From Homarus americanus (Eukaryota > Arthropoda > Malacostraca > Decapoda > Nephropidae): a stretch of 64,000 nt of DNA. The notes under the pieces were generated by a model. That model was not told where the DNA came from. It ran no database searches and worked only from the letters and a program-made list of their open reading frames with translations. Made by a program: the position numbers and the translations under genes. Positions 1 through 37,139 of this stretch are shown here, one piece after another. Numbering within the stretch: the stretch's first letter is position 1; the number at the start of each line of letters is the position of its first letter. The stretch lies in the NCBI RefSeq assembly GCF_018991925.1, contig NW_024753848.1:498001-562000 (forward strand). The letters are read 5' to 3'.

Positions 1-533
1 ATGGCAATACTTGCACTGAAGGTTTTTATTATTATGAAATAACTGATGATAAAGGAACAGTCTCCCCAGTTACATGAGAGAGTTTGGATGTCATTTGCTC
101 TGATGCAGTTCATTGAGTATGAGGGAGCCATGTTGGCAGTGATGTTTAGTCAGACTAAAAGGATTCTCCTATATAGTGGAGTTCTTTGTGGTGCTTAAGC
201 CTTGCCACAGATGACAGATATGGCAGTGAATGACAGTCTGAGGTGCTCAGTCATAAGTTTTTCATAGTTACTATTTATGCTTCAGCTTCTAAATGACTTC
301 TCTTATTTGCTTAATTCAATAATGAAAATTTTGAAGACTTGAGATACACTGCAGTATGATTGTTTGAGGCTGAGTGAAGGTAGTCAGGAACCAGACTTTG
401 TACTCAACTGTAATATTTTAATCATGTATTTAATTTTCTTAAAGCACCAAACAGGCTCTTTTTTTGGAGTTATTTTAGGATAATCTTTTGAGGGAAATGC
501 GGGCTGCAGGGAATGTTGGTTTTTGACTTGCAG
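1..533 (+). other. d4 intron (partial)
   Basis: AT-rich sequence ending in a good acceptor at 533. No exon or repeat is recognised in it. Confidence 0.6.
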
Positions 534-23288
<22,755 letters not shown>

Positions 23289-25515
23289 GACAAGTGCAGT
23301 CTTTAATCTTGTGTGTCATGTGTCTCAGTAGAATTGAGGTCTGTAGTCCCTCACCCATAGTACCACTTAAATGAGACACACATTTCCTTGATCTACACAG
23401 CAAGAAGTTTCAAAGTTTATATTATCATCGTTGTTACTAATGATCACTTCAGATTTGTCTCAGTGTAAAAAAAAAGCCTTAAAAATCTCCCTATTGTTTG
23501 TATCTACAGTGTCAGTAACAGTGTGGGGGAAGCTGGAAGTTGAAGATAAACTTACGGAAGAATTTATATTTCAGTGAAGATAAGAGAATGTCTGCTTGAT
23601 ACAGCACCCTGATTCATTCTCTTCAGTAAAGGTTACAATTATATAGTATTTGAACGATGTATCCGAGGGGAAGGTTGATCCTGCGGGTCTTCACGTGGAT
23701 GTGGGTTTGACTATTATCTAAGCTGAAAGTTGCTATTACCAATGATGCCTGTGGCTGTTAGTTAGGATTATATATGTTGCTTCTCATATCACTCTGGCAG
23801 TCCAGATTATTGTTTGAAATTCATGATTATAAAATCACTATAGTCATTCTGTAGTTGAATGTAGGAAGAATGTGAGAAGTTATAAATCGTCTTTATCTGA
23901 GGAGGTGTGAGACAGAGACAAAGGCTGCCAAATAAAGGGGTACTTTGTGAATGGATTATTTTGAGGAATGTTTTTAAGGCCCCACTCTGCTACACAACAC
24001 ATAATAAGTGTTGTCAGAGTGAACTTTTAGAAATGCTGGGAATTTTTTTAAACCTCTACTTTGAATCTGGTTTAGAAACATTTTTGGAATCTTTCACAGA
24101 ATCTTGAGTAAATACGGAAGATGACTGACCATGTTTATATAAGAAGCGCATGTTGTTGCTCTTTTGCAGCGTCGCGTCTTCGCTTGTTCATATAGGACTA
24201 TGAACAGAAGCCAGATCGAAGTGAATTCTTCAGCCTTTATTTTTTGTATGATGTTTCAAAATAATAGGTGTAAGTATTTACAGTACATACTTGGTGTAAG
24301 TGTAGTACCCATGAATAAAAAAAATTCTGTCATGCGATATTGACCGATAAAGTTGTGACGATGATGTTTACTTAAAGAAGAGAAATTAGTACAAGTAATT
24401 AGTTCTATACAACGTACCCCGTGTATCCAGAAGCGCCGTATTCCTCGTGTGTGGCGAAGAGAACGACCAGGACATAAGAGTGATGTTGCCTCTGCTGGAT
24501 TTTTTAATATATACAAATGAGTTTAGAAGATGTAGACAATTTAGCAGAAGAAATAAAGTTATTGTATGCGTGATCGGCAGATATTATGAAGATATATCAC
24601 TTGCTTATAGGTGATGATAGAAAAGAAAGTTAATTTTATTTTAAGGACTAAGTTTACTTCCTTTGTCTAGTTATGTGTACGTGAGAGAAGAGTTTTATAG
24701 CAGAGGTTTATTCTTGTTTTAATGATAAAGAGGCTAGCTTTTAAAATCAGGCCAAAGTAACGACTGTAAGTCTCACAACATTGTGTGTTTGTGAAGCAAG
24801 TGGTTTTTAAATGAACGTTTACAACTTGTCTAAGATTTTTTATGAATTCTTCTTTTTTATAATGCCAATGAATAATGATAAAGACAATGTTGAAAAAAGT
24901 CTTGAATAAACTCTACTGCCTGCTTGAGGTTCAACGTTTATGCTGCCCACCATTATCTTGCTAAGCTTTTACTGTAGTGTTTTGTTATGGTGTTTGTGGA
25001 TATGTTTCACCTTTACACCACAGACACAGTGTAAACGCCCTCACCGCACTCTCTCAGTCTCTCTGCTTAAGCTATTTTATTTGTATTACTTAATCCATAT
25101 CTGTACTGTATCACACAATGCAAATAGCCTGGCCTCCACCATCCCCTACACCACCATCTCCTACACCATCACCAACACCACCATTAACACCATCGACTTC
25201 TGTATTTGAACAGACATTAAATATTTAGGAAATATGTTTTTTTAAGGAATTAGTTTTCTGTGATGAGATACAAGAACTTAATAATGTGTTGAAGTCTGGT
25301 TTCTGTGTAAGACGATTCTCAAAGTAAGTTTGCAGAGATATGAGAATTTTTGTCATTCATAAATTTTATTACCGGACATACTAGATAATTTCATTTTAAA
25401 TTTTGTGAGGATCTTCAAAAAATGCCTTAAATTGGTGCCACACAGGATGGTTGATATGAAGTAATATACCGTACATATGTGGTTATTATCATCCATAACT
25501 GATCAAAAACTTTAG

Positions 25516-25612
25516 TTAACCCCTTGTGTATGGGATCCCTCTGTGCTGAATAAAGTCGTCTGGCATTACCCAAATAATATATTAATAGTGACATTCCTGT
25601 AGTGAAGGGTTA
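25516..25612. repeat. About 100-bp MITE, TTAACCC-ended family, copy B
   Basis: Ends are TTAACCCC and GAAGGGTTA, inverted repeats. Internal boxes ATGGGATCCCTC, GCTGAATAAAGTC and TCTGGCATTACCC match copies A and C. This is the best-preserved copy. Confidence 0.82.
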
Positions 25613-26000
25613 TCAGCATGTACGTATAGGGATCACGGGCACCTACAGTAATTTATTTTGCACATTGTCTATTATCAATGTTTTACTCTGACCAACTCTT
25701 TGAATGATCTCCCTAACAAGACATCTACTGTGAACACGTTGTCTTAGAAACCCTTGTGTAGGCTCTCTATATAAGGACACAAATGCTCCAAACAGCTACA
25801 CTTGCCTTGGGAATTTTAGCCTGAGAAATGTTTTTTAAAGCAGAGTACAGTATGTATATTGCTCAATTGGTGTTCAGTCATACCATCCACCCAGCGATAA
25901 TATTCACTTTTCTGTGCAAGTTCACCTCATTTGCCACACCATAATCTATTCACCAGTTGTTGCTTAATACTTGGGAATTCTTTCAAGCCTCAACACATTC

Positions 26001-26098
26001 TTAACCAATTGTGTGCAGGATTCCCTCTATGCTGAATAAAATCTTCTGTCATTAACCAAATAAGGTATTAAAAGTGGCTTCACTATAGTGAAGGGTTA
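26001..26098. repeat. About 100-bp MITE, TTAACCC-ended family, copy C
   Basis: Begins TTAACCAATTGTGTG and ends TAGTGAAGGGTTA; the central boxes match copies A and B, with GCTGAATAAAATC. It lies 390 bp from copy B in the same orientation. Confidence 0.82.
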
Positions 26099-29000
26099 GG
26101 TGTGAAACATACACAATTTCAGTCACAAAAATAACTTTCATGTCAATGCTGATGTAACTCTTGTTTAAACCATAACAACAAGTTTCGTTACTATCCAAGA
26201 CGCCTTCAGGAAGCTGTTGATCACAAGGTTCACTTCTCATTGCCAAGATTCACAAACCTGACAAGAGGCCGAAACTATGAACTCAGTCCAGATATCACAT
26301 ACAAAAACTGTACATTAGATTTCATTTTGACATGTTATTCCATTCTTACATTATTAAGAGAAAATGTTTTTATCATTGTTGACATTTTTAAGTTAAACAA
26401 CATATATAACCAGCAGATGCTGATGAAAATTGTAGTTTATTGACTTCAGGTAAGAAATACACACACATGGATGAATAGGCTTTGTTACCACTATAAGTTA
26501 ATCCATTTTTATGGCATGGTCATGAAAATCCCTATAAAATGTATATATTGGTAAAAGAGAATTAGCATTATTACAGACCGTAAACATAGCCAGCATGAGA
26601 TACAGGCTCAGATGTTCACTCCAACACTCCTGCAGCCAACACACACTACTGTATTTTGGGTTGTGAAGGTTTCCGTGGGGCCAGAGGCAGTCTTGGCTGG
26701 AGGATTTTTTGCTGACATCTTATAGAATATTGATCACTCATTTCTTCCCCTCCATCATAAAAATGGGATTTCATGCTTTAATTCTTCATATTTAGAATAA
26801 ATAGAATGTGCCAAGTAAAATTTACCAATTGCAGTTGGGTTGTGTTAAGAAGACATTACAGTATTATGAACTTCTATTTCATTGTGTCATCTCCTTCTGG
26901 CCTGAAATGTAAAGTTGACGCCTCGGCAAACTTTATTAAGAATTACGAGAAGAGCAATATGTTAGTGGCCAGTACTGTACAGGTATACATTGTGCACATA
27001 CACAAGGACATACAGTACTGTTTAGAAAGTCATTTTATAACATGCAGTGGATCAAATGAACCATCTACTTTTGCCAGCCAACAACCTTGTGAGTTCAACT
27101 TCAGGCTTTCCAAGGACCCTTCACTTGTGTGCCTGGGTTATTGACCTGTTCCACTGTTGCTTCTCAGCTGTTTGGACGTCTCGCATATGGCTCGTTTTAA
27201 CAGCTCGGTAGGTGTTTTATTTATTCACTTAAACAATAAATTTGAAAACTAGCCTGGTTGCCAATCATTCCTATATATTAGTTTACACTTTACTGGATTA
27301 TTTACTGTTGCTCGATCGTCCATTTAGTAGTTGAAAGTGGGACAAGTTATCAGGCTCCTGAACCTCTTAATTTCATGTATTGTTTAGCTGAATACAGTAC
27401 ACATAAAATACTTTTTATCTGTGGGCTATACTGTGCCCCTTTATACCCAGTCATAGAGCATATTGGAACCTTATGAGAGTAACAATTAGTTAACTGTGAT
27501 CTGGTTGTTCATCGGGTCAGTTCATGGGTCAACCTTGTTCAATAAACCTGAGTCACCCATCAACCAATTCCTGTTTATTTCCGCTGTTGACTGTACTTCC
27601 ATTATGTCATTTATTTTGTAATTTTCTTGTGCTATAAAACTATTAAGGAATTTTCTTCTACTGTTTGATATCTTGCAGTGTGGTGTATTGTTTCCTGGAG
27701 TTGAGTTCAAGACGAAGCTTATGGGATTCCTGTCTGTGAATTAGGGTTCTGCTTTCTTTACCATGCACAGTACTGTATTGTTTGTCTAGTCATGAGGAGT
27801 ATTATTTATGTGTTGCTTTGATTAGTTGTGTAGAAATTAAGTTCACAATCCATTAATTGGTGAGTTTTGTCAGATGTTCTTGACAAATTCATTCATTATG
27901 TATGGAAAATTTTAATCTGTGTCATTTTTATTTGTTGACTTTCCTGTAGGATAGGAATGTACTTTAGCCTCTTGATTACATTTTTCTTGAGGATAGACAG
28001 GTACAGTACAGTACAGTACATTAAATGATTACCCAGGCTGGACCAGGGGACAGATTCTACTTTTCATGGGATAGTGTTACTTAGGCTATCATCCCAGCCT
28101 GCCAGCAGGATTCTGGTTGAATCCTGAGTTAGATTTTGTACGTTGTTTTTAAGACTACCCTGACAGATCATCATGAAAAGAGGAAGAGATACTCTCCGAT
28201 GATGTTGGTCATAATGAAAACTGGCTCATGATGTTGGAATACTGTATTGGTGTAAAGTTAAGACTGGTTCTATTGTTACTGTCTCGAGAAGTCATCATTT
28301 GCTTGTGTGGCACCGTCCCTGATCATCATGGAAATCACTGTTCATGTAAGGATAGAACATCATTTTGTTGTTTTATAGTGAATTACATATAGTACAGTAC
28401 TTGAAAGGAACTGGACCTCAGAGCATGAAGGGTAGTCGTGTCATCCTGTTGTGCATTAGCAGTTTTTCTTTTGTTAGAGATTCTTTGTTTAGTCTTGTAC
28501 AGTATGACTCGGGATCCCATTGTATTGATCAGAGAACTCCGATCTCTCCCAAAGTTTATTCCTGCTTCTAGGGGCTATTGGTTGAATTGGGGGGAAATTC
28601 TATTACAAGATTTCTAGTTTGCTGGATTTCTAGAGTAGCTCAGTCATACAGATGGAAGGTTCTTGGTAACCCAGTAGTTAAACTCACAAGTTGGTTGAGT
28701 CGAGTACACGAGTTGCTTGATCCATTTCTAGAGTATTATAATTTATTGATTGATTGTAGTAATAACATCCCTTTTTATGCAACATCTTAGGTCATATGCT
28801 ACCAATGGTATTATAAATTGGATTTCAAGATCAATCACTCATTTAGGTGTTTAGAGAAATAATGAGCACTGTACTAATTTACATACTGTATTTGTTCTGT
28901 TCTAATGTATATTTTTAATAAGTGTTCATTTCATAATACATTTAGAGATATACTCTTTATTGATTTATTGAATTATTTTATTTTTTATTATTATTATTAT

Positions 29001-30604
29001 TTTTTTAATAGTTTGGTTAGTTTTGGTTTCACATCACATCTGAAATGAGCCGCCATGAACACAGCCTCCATTTATAACACTGTGTCTATGGGAAAATTGC
29101 TCTCACTTTACAAATTGTTATATTATGAACCATTATAATAAGGACCACCTGTACTCTTTCCTTTGATATTGGAATCCAGGTGTGGTGGCGACAGTGATGG
29201 GAGAAATTTGTGATTAATGATATAACTCGCTGTCGTACATCTTAACTACAGTACCTAGCATCTGTTATCTCATCACAAGAGAATAAAAGGCTTACATTAA
29301 TAAGTATACAGTATACATGTTCAATCTAACCGTGCATAGTAAAGTTATCACGTGACCACATTACATTAGATTCCACTTGTTGAAGATTCAGAATCTTTTA
29401 ACCGAGTGGAATGTTTAGATGTGAATTCTCATAAGTGGTGTGAGAGAAGCAACTTGGTCTGACTAAGAACAGTAGGTGCAGTATAATGTAAGGAAAAGGA
29501 CAGTGATGATAATTATTCTTGGTAGGAGGAGGATATATTGTTTTCCTTTTTTAATCTTTGCTTGTGATATTTGTGGTTTTTTTTTATCTATTAAGCGATT
29601 AGTGTGTTTTGTTATTACGTTTACAAGCAGACTTTGTTCGAGGATGATTTTTATTTCATATTTGATATTGATTTATGTTATGTACAGTACACAGACATTC
29701 GTGGTAGTGCTATTGTACCATATACGGTATCTGTGTGTAGTGTATTTTGTTGAATTGTGAGCATACAGCAGGACACAGACACTCTGCCAGACAGGATGGA
29801 GTACTGTACTGTATTGCCATTTTAACTCTTGTACCTTTATACTGTTTTTAAGTTTATAGTCAGTATGTATGTCACTTAATGGATAGATGCTATTGGAAAC
29901 ATTTCTATATTATTAGTCTTATTCCATGTCCAAAACTTTATATATTTTTAGTGGTAAATCTTGTTAGCAGTACGAATGTTATGTTAAAGCTTCCACAGCT
30001 GTTATGGAATCCTTGTATTTTACAGTACTCTTCGGAGGAACAATTATTGCAGTTAATGTGTTGGAGACCTTTTAGAATACAGTAATGTAATTAAAACACG
30101 TTGGCATCTAACAGGTACATGGGGTTAACGGTACTTGTGTCTTACCTGTTTCGTGCTATTAATTCCACGTATCTGTTTATTTTATTCATCTTGGTGCATC
30201 GATTAGTGTAACTTGGTGAAATTTATGTGTACTTACTGTGATTGATTGATTTTTCCTCTGATAATCAATCTTACACACTTGCTTCATCATCTCCATTTCC
30301 AGGAGTTGTTTGTATACATCAGTAATTTATGTGTTTTATGACTTATTACCACAGCACTCCAAGTCATTATTTTACTGTACATTACAACACACTTAACAAG
30401 ATTTTGGTGGGCAGATAAATAAAAGAGATAAGTAAAAGAAAACAAAAGCTATGTTCTGCAATAATAGATTTAGAGATTGGTGGAGAGAACACGGATAGTA
30501 AGTTGTAAGGCATTGTTGTGTTTCTCAGCTCAGTGACGTCACCAGAATATACTGTATTAATTAGTTATGTCTTGTGTAATATGTTTATATTTGTTAAAAC
30601 AGTA

Positions 30605-30777
30605 CAGTCAACCGCAGAGTCCTGTCGCTTCTCTTCCTGAAACACGAACCCCCCCTCTGAGATTCAGACTTGCAAATCCGAAGCATTAATGGACAGAATA
30701 ATGCTTCGGGTTCATGAGTCTGAATATCGGGGTTTGTGGTTCAACAAGAGGGGCGACAGGACTATTGTGGGTGGTTG
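30605..30777. mobile_element. Foldback MITE, 173 bp, copy 1
   Basis: Near-complete palindrome: GAGTCCTGTCGCTTCTCTTC on the left pairs with GAAGAGGCGACAGGACT-like sequence on the right, and CAAATCCGAAGCATTA pairs with TAATGCTTCGGGTT. Flanked by TA on both sides. The same family occurs at 51340-51519. Confidence 0.82.
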
Positions 30778-33700
30778 TACCTTTGCCACTTTCAATGACC
30801 GTGAGCTCAAGAGGAAAGTGCAATAAGTCAAGTTTTCTGTGGTGGACTAATAGGTGTTATTGGGAGTCCACGTAAGTAAGTTTGATTGTGATCCTTTTAG
30901 ACTATTTTAGAAGGGTCCAATAGTGTCTTTGATTCTTACTTGTGACCGTGTGGACTATTTGATTGTCTAGATTAAGGAATATCCCTGGAAGGTATCGGAT
31001 ATTGTAGACCTTAGATTGATTTTTTGGCATTCATCATCGATATAATGGACGACAATTACAGAGCTTAGTTGACAGTGGTGGTATCTCTCACAGTTGATCC
31101 GTGTTTCTAACCTTGGTACTGTATCTGGTGTATGGTAATGATGTTCCGGTCATAGACATATGGTTAACGCTCTCCTCTCAAGGCTTCAGGAACCCAAGCA
31201 TTGGTGTGGCTGGGATCAATGTACCACTATTGGAACACTTTATACACCACCCCCCTTGAGCTAAGCCACAACCTGTCGTCTCACCACATAGACGCTGAAG
31301 TGTGTTGTCTCTTTTTTTTAGCAAATGTGAATACTTTCCAACCTTTAATTATTGTATTGTAGTTCATGCCCAAGTTTGATCTTCAGGAACCAAAGCCCCT
31401 ATATTACATAACAGATAAACTCTGATAAAGTAATTTGGTAAAAATGTAAATAATTTCTTACAGAACCTCAAAAATTTGCTTGGGATTACTGTATGCTGTA
31501 ATGTATACAGTATTGTGTTTGTGTGTCTTGATGTGCAGGTATCAGGTGTACTTATGAGACTACAGTACTGTCTAAGGTAATCAAATTTTAAATTCTTACT
31601 TCAAGTGAAATTAGTAATGTGCAAAGAAAGAACTTAAAAGCAGAAAATCTTATTATTAAAACCATGACATATTTTATTGAGAATGTTTGGTTTATTTTGA
31701 ATAGTTCATGCATTGGTGTTCTATAAGCTGAAACCTCACTTCAACAAAGCTCTCCCAGTTGTAGAGTCAGAAAATGGGAAATGTACAGTAAGAGTGTTGT
31801 GTTACACAGTAAAGCCAAACAAATGTAGCATGAACAGACACTCAGTGGTACTTTAAATTACTTGTATAAATAGTTTTGACCAGTTACACAGTGTTAGTTA
31901 TATTTTAACAACATTGGTGCTGATGATAAGAAAAAAAATCATAATTGCTTAATCTGTCACTTTTATGAAGAATGTAAAAAGTCATACAGTAGCTACAATT
32001 TCTGAGCCTTCATAGACTGTGATGAACATAAAAATGTTTTAGAGTGCAGTGTCTCTTTACATGTGTTGTCTTATGTGCTCACAGCATGTCCAATCTGGGT
32101 CAGTTTCATAGCATTAGAAATTATGGAAATTTAATCAAGGACTTTAGATTACCAATTTTTACGTTGAATTTACCTATCACATTAGTCACCAATAGTATTT
32201 GACTTGTTTATAGACCTTCAATGATTCTGGACAGCACTGTGAGGCCAGCATTTCCATCGATTGACAATTCAAATGCCAAAAGTCCCACCTTGTGACTGAC
32301 ATTGTAAAATGCATTTCTGGCTATACAGTTGCTCAATTCAGACTCGGTAATGAAATCAAACCTTAATTTGTTCTTCTTTTTATATCACTTAGCACCATTA
32401 CAGTATATCCCCAGCTATATATACAGTAGCTAACACAACTATCTGTGCAGGTGGGGGTCGATATGCTCCAAAATTTTACATGTGACTAGTGACAGCCCTC
32501 ATACACCAAAATTTATCGTCCATGGTCTCGTATTGTTTCCCACAAAGTATGCAGAAATAGTTGTTTTAGCTACTGTACTTCATGATGTGATAATTTAATT
32601 TAAACAGAAAGTATAGTCGGGAGATGGAGATGTCTTGCCGTCATGAAAGATTGTCATCACACAATTGCTTACACCAGAATTATTACCTTCAGCCAGAAAG
32701 TTAAGTTCTTGACGTCGGTGTTTGTTTATAATCAGGTGTGGGAGGCGGAGGTGTCCATACGTTGTTAGAAAAGTAGCATGAACTGCATTGCTAAAGCGTT
32801 TATTTTTTGATGACATGAACTAATCAAACCTAACAAACCTAGAATAGTGTTGGCTAGGATAGGTTAGGGTTAGTTAGTTTTCGTTATTTCCTTTCTATAA
32901 ATTAGTAATCAAAAGGTCTTTGCGGTCCTGTTCATAATATTTTTCTAGCACTGTACATTTGCATCAGTGTGTTGTCAGTACAGTGTCCAAATGCACAGCT
33001 CACCAGACTTAAAGGCCACAACACTTCAGAGAACCTTCGGGACTGCCATAGGTATTGGGTTTTGAATAAATAACAAAAATGGCTAATGCTTAATGCTTGA
33101 CTCTATACTGTATCTGTTTTGAAGTATATTTCTCCAACTGATGAAATCATAGAAACCAAACCAAAAATTAGCTTCAATTACTATGACTTGGTGAAGCTGA
33201 CAAGTGTCACATTTATCAAAAATTTGACTATAGTAATTTGTAATGCAGCCTTTGTACTCTTACACTTATATGGTAATAATTTGTAGCAAGTTTTAAGAAA
33301 AAAATATTGTACTTTCTCTTTGTAACAGATGGAAGAAAGTTGAGCAGCTTTGTTGATTGATCTATATGACATGTTGAGTTGCCACCTTTTGAGTGCCTCT
33401 ACCTACCACAAAGATTGTAAACAAATTGCAACGTAGTTTTGTAAACACTGCACCTAATACAGTATATAGTGAATAATGTGCAGTTTATGTTAGTAAATCA
33501 CTGATAACAGTTTATAGCAACTTCTTTTTTACATTTGCAATACTGTACTTAGATCCAGTTTCAATTAGGGAACTAAGATAGAAAGTACAGTATAATATTT
33601 TTCTCATATGTTCTGTACTTTTGCATTAATTGCCATTTTAATGTTCACATTATGTTCCAGATTGACTATTGCTGTCAAATAAGATATTACATAAAGGAGC

Positions 33701-35464
33701 TGCATGACCACAACTGGCATTCATTTAGCTGCCTATGGAGTGAGAAAGATATTTGGCAACTTTTAATTGATGTAATGAAACGAGTCAGGTGAATTATGTT
33801 TCATTCCAGAGTGATATAAAAGTTTGGGGTATTAATATCTCGTGATTCAGGCCAGTTATATGAAGAACAGGATTGTGGTTAGTAACTTGTGATTTCCAAA
33901 TTGTGAATCCCTAAGTAAAGGATTCCTTTGGATGTGTTTTTGTAAACTTGAACGATATGCTCGGTTTCTTATCAATCCTGTATTGTTAGCACTAGTGTGC
34001 ATTTGATTCCATATAGTGGAACTGTAAGTGATACTCATAAGCATCTTTTCTGTAGTTATGGCACTGACACAGTGTAGGTACAAAATTCTTTTCTCACATT
34101 ATTGCTCATTGTTTATAAGACGTAATCTTGTACACGTTCACGTGAGATGTTTATGACTAAAACAGCTGTTATATATTTGAAGGTATCGCACTATGATTTC
34201 CATTATTGAAAGTAGTATTTAAATGGAAATCTTAGGTATACCAACAGCTTATGAGTAAGATTTATGTATTTTAGATATAAAATATTATGTTATGAATGTT
34301 TGATAATGGATAAACTGCTTGGCTTGTAGGATGAATTTATGAAGTCCTTCTCACTCCACAGTATGTTGACTAAGGGCAAATATCTGCTCTACTATGTGAG
34401 TACAGTAATAGTTGTGTTCACAACAAGTCATGTGTGTATAGTAATGATGAACTGTGCACATGTACATTGTGACCTGAAACATAGCATAATGTGTCTGAAA
34501 GTGTTATTATTTATATGTTGTGTAGTATTTGTGCATAGCCAAAAAGATATGTTTGTTTACCAAATGAACCAACAAACAAGTCTTTCTATCTTGGTTTTCA
34601 AGAACTGCTGCTTCATCTACATTTGTAATATGAAAGAGACAGACAGTGTGCTTTGTGATGCTGAAGCTCATTATGTTGTAAGACTGATTGAGGGATGCTA
34701 GGCAGGGGTTTAATGAATGTGTTTTATGTTCATAACCAATGCCTAATTTTATAAAGACAACTTAGCTATACATCTTTTATTCTTTAGTCGTCGTAATGAC
34801 TCGTGTTATTAGTCATATTTTAACGTAACTGCCAACGAGTACAGTACAGTACAGAACCAGATTGAAGTTTTACATAAATTTTCCTTTCCTTGAAGGCTTT
34901 ATATAGTGCAATGATTATTTGTGTTCCACATTTTATTCAATAGCTTTGTTATCATTATTATGACTACCCAAAAAATACAATATGCCAAAAAAAAAAATAA
35001 ACATGTTTTTTGTCATGATATTTGGTTCCATGTTCAGTAGTTGTTAAAACTATGTAGTGTATGTAGATTATATTTGCTTTAAATTATCATTTGGTAATTT
35101 ACAACAAAGTAGAATATACTATACCAAATATGCCAATAGCCATAAGTGTACATACTTCAGCTCACCTAAATAAAACTTTAATTGTGAAATCGACTTGTTC
35201 ACACATGATATACTGTAGATGATTATACAATTTTGAGGCCATCAAACAAGATCTTGTAAGACTCCAACATTTGAAATGACTAAGATCTGTGATTAAACAG
35301 ACCAGAATACAGTGCATATCTTAATTACTTATATATTTATCCATTATACTGAGGTGTACAGTACCCAGTGTTTTGGGGAAACTGTGAGTGTCACATAATT
35401 TTGATTATAAGAAACAAACACATTACCATACATAAAATATGGTATAAATCTTACAGCAGTAATA

Positions 35465-35598
35465 CAGTGACGCCTCTATTTAAGAGTACTGTACTGTATA
35501 TGGAGAGGAAAGTCCATTATATCGAGGGTCTATTAGATGTAAAACCCCCATTTCGTGGATTATATAGAGAGAAGTCCATTATATGGAGGTTTCACTAC
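35465..35598. mobile_element. Tigger-like MITE, about 134 bp, copy 1
   Basis: TA-flanked, beginning CAGTGACGCCTCTAT and ending with the inverted version (GAGGTTTCACTAC). Internally it shares ATATCGAGGGTCTATTAGAT and AAAACCCCCAT with the copy at 53631-53772. The TIR wording (CAGTGAAACCTC) fits Tigger-type elements. Confidence 0.82.
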
Positions 35599-35662
35599 TA
35601 AAATGCTCGTCATATAAAGAACATAATTGGCCGGCTACCACATAGCAGAGTTAATACAGGTA

Positions 35663-36196
35663 CAGTCAGCCAAAGATCCAGCGACCCCATCCTGGGTCTT
35701 GTACTGGCAATACTTGGTAGAGTAAGGATGTATTTAAAGGTGATTGTGATTGGTTGACCTATTTTCGGCTGTATTACTGTCAGGATAAATATTAAACCAT
35801 CCAAAGGTAGAATTTTTATAATAATAAACTATTCATTGTTATTTAAGATCATGAGAAATTTTCAAATGTTTTAAAAATTTGCTTAAATAATGAAGAAAAT
35901 TTGATCTGAGAACCGTGTGGAAGTCCTCGTTCCTCGTTGTAGTGGAGTTGCTAATTCATTAATATAATTTTGACATTATTTAAGCAAATACACAAACTTT
36001 TGGAAACTTCTCATGATCTTAAATAACAATGAATAGTTTATTATTATAAAAATTCTACCTTTGGATTGTTTAATATTTATCCTGACAGTAATACAGCCAA
36101 AAATAGATCCACCAATCACCTTTAAGTACATCCTTACTCTACCAAGTATTGCCAGTAAGAGACTCAGGGTGGAGTCGCTGGATCTTTGGCTGACTG
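35663..36196. mobile_element. Large foldback element, about 230-bp arms
   Basis: The left arm 35663-35892 and the right arm 35974-36196 are reverse complements at roughly 85-90% by eye, separated by an 81-bp loop. Outer ends read CAGTCAGCCAAAGATCCAGC. TA precedes the left end; the right flank is TT, so the target duplication is imperfect. No protein is encoded. Confidence 0.88.
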
Positions 36197-37139
36197 TTCA
36201 TTAATCTGTCTACCACAAATAATGCAAATACCACAAACTGTTATGTATAGTATGTATATAATTACATAAATGGGAATTAATTCCCATAAGTATGAATAGG
36301 AATCAGGTCTAACCAGGACTATCACATTGTAAGTGGCACTCAAAGTTTAATTTGGTATATTTTAATATATATATATATATATACCCCTTAGAAACATTTG
36401 ATTACACTTTATATTAAGAAAATTTTAAACTCAACTGAACTTAAAGTCATGTGTTGATGGGGCACAAGCTACCTAACCACACAAACTAATTTCAGTGAAA
36501 GTGGTTCATTGAGACATGCTCACAACTTTTCTTACGACATGTAACTTCTAATTTCACGTCCATCCCAAAGCTACTACGCTTCCTTTTAACCACTACACCA
36601 CCTTGCTTCGGTTACAAAAATAGTCCACCAATGACACAACAAAGTTGATGATTATAGTTCTTGGAGTACTTCAAAATAATGCCTGTGGACACAGGCAACT
36701 AGTACTGAGCATGCATAGCCCAGGTGAGAAGGATGACCTTTAAGAAAATGAGAGGTGGGTAGCAATTTTAAATGCTTGTGCTCCCTAAGATCGACAGATT
36801 TCAACTTTAAAATGCTCTTAACTGCGGGAACTTTTTATGTGTAGGTCCACAATCATTTGACCACTTATAATGAGGACCCCCTCTATCTACTCCTGTGGGT
36901 TTCTCCACGTGAAGGCACTTTCAACATAAAAAAAACTAATGGCAGGGCAGCGACAACAGTCTGGCGAGTTATGAACCCATGCAGATAACAGACCCTCCCG
37001 GTGAATTGTTCTAACGATCCCAATGGGAATCCTGATCCACTTGGACTGCCTTCAGGTCTGTTGGCAACTCTGAATAACCTTCCTCTCCTACACAAACAAA
37101 ATATTACACACCCTTACTGTTATGCACTTATAGTACAGT

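Noticed and set aside
26806..27144. 112-codon open frame
   Set aside because: No recognisable motif and no conserved-looking segment.
34339..34701. 120-codon open frame, Cys and Val rich
   Set aside because: No domain, no convincing splice sites or neighbours, and length is within chance for this interval.
36520..36620. Possible tRNA-derived SINE on the minus strand (TGGTGTAGTGGTTA)
   Set aside because: Only an A-box-like word is present; no B box follows at the right distance.
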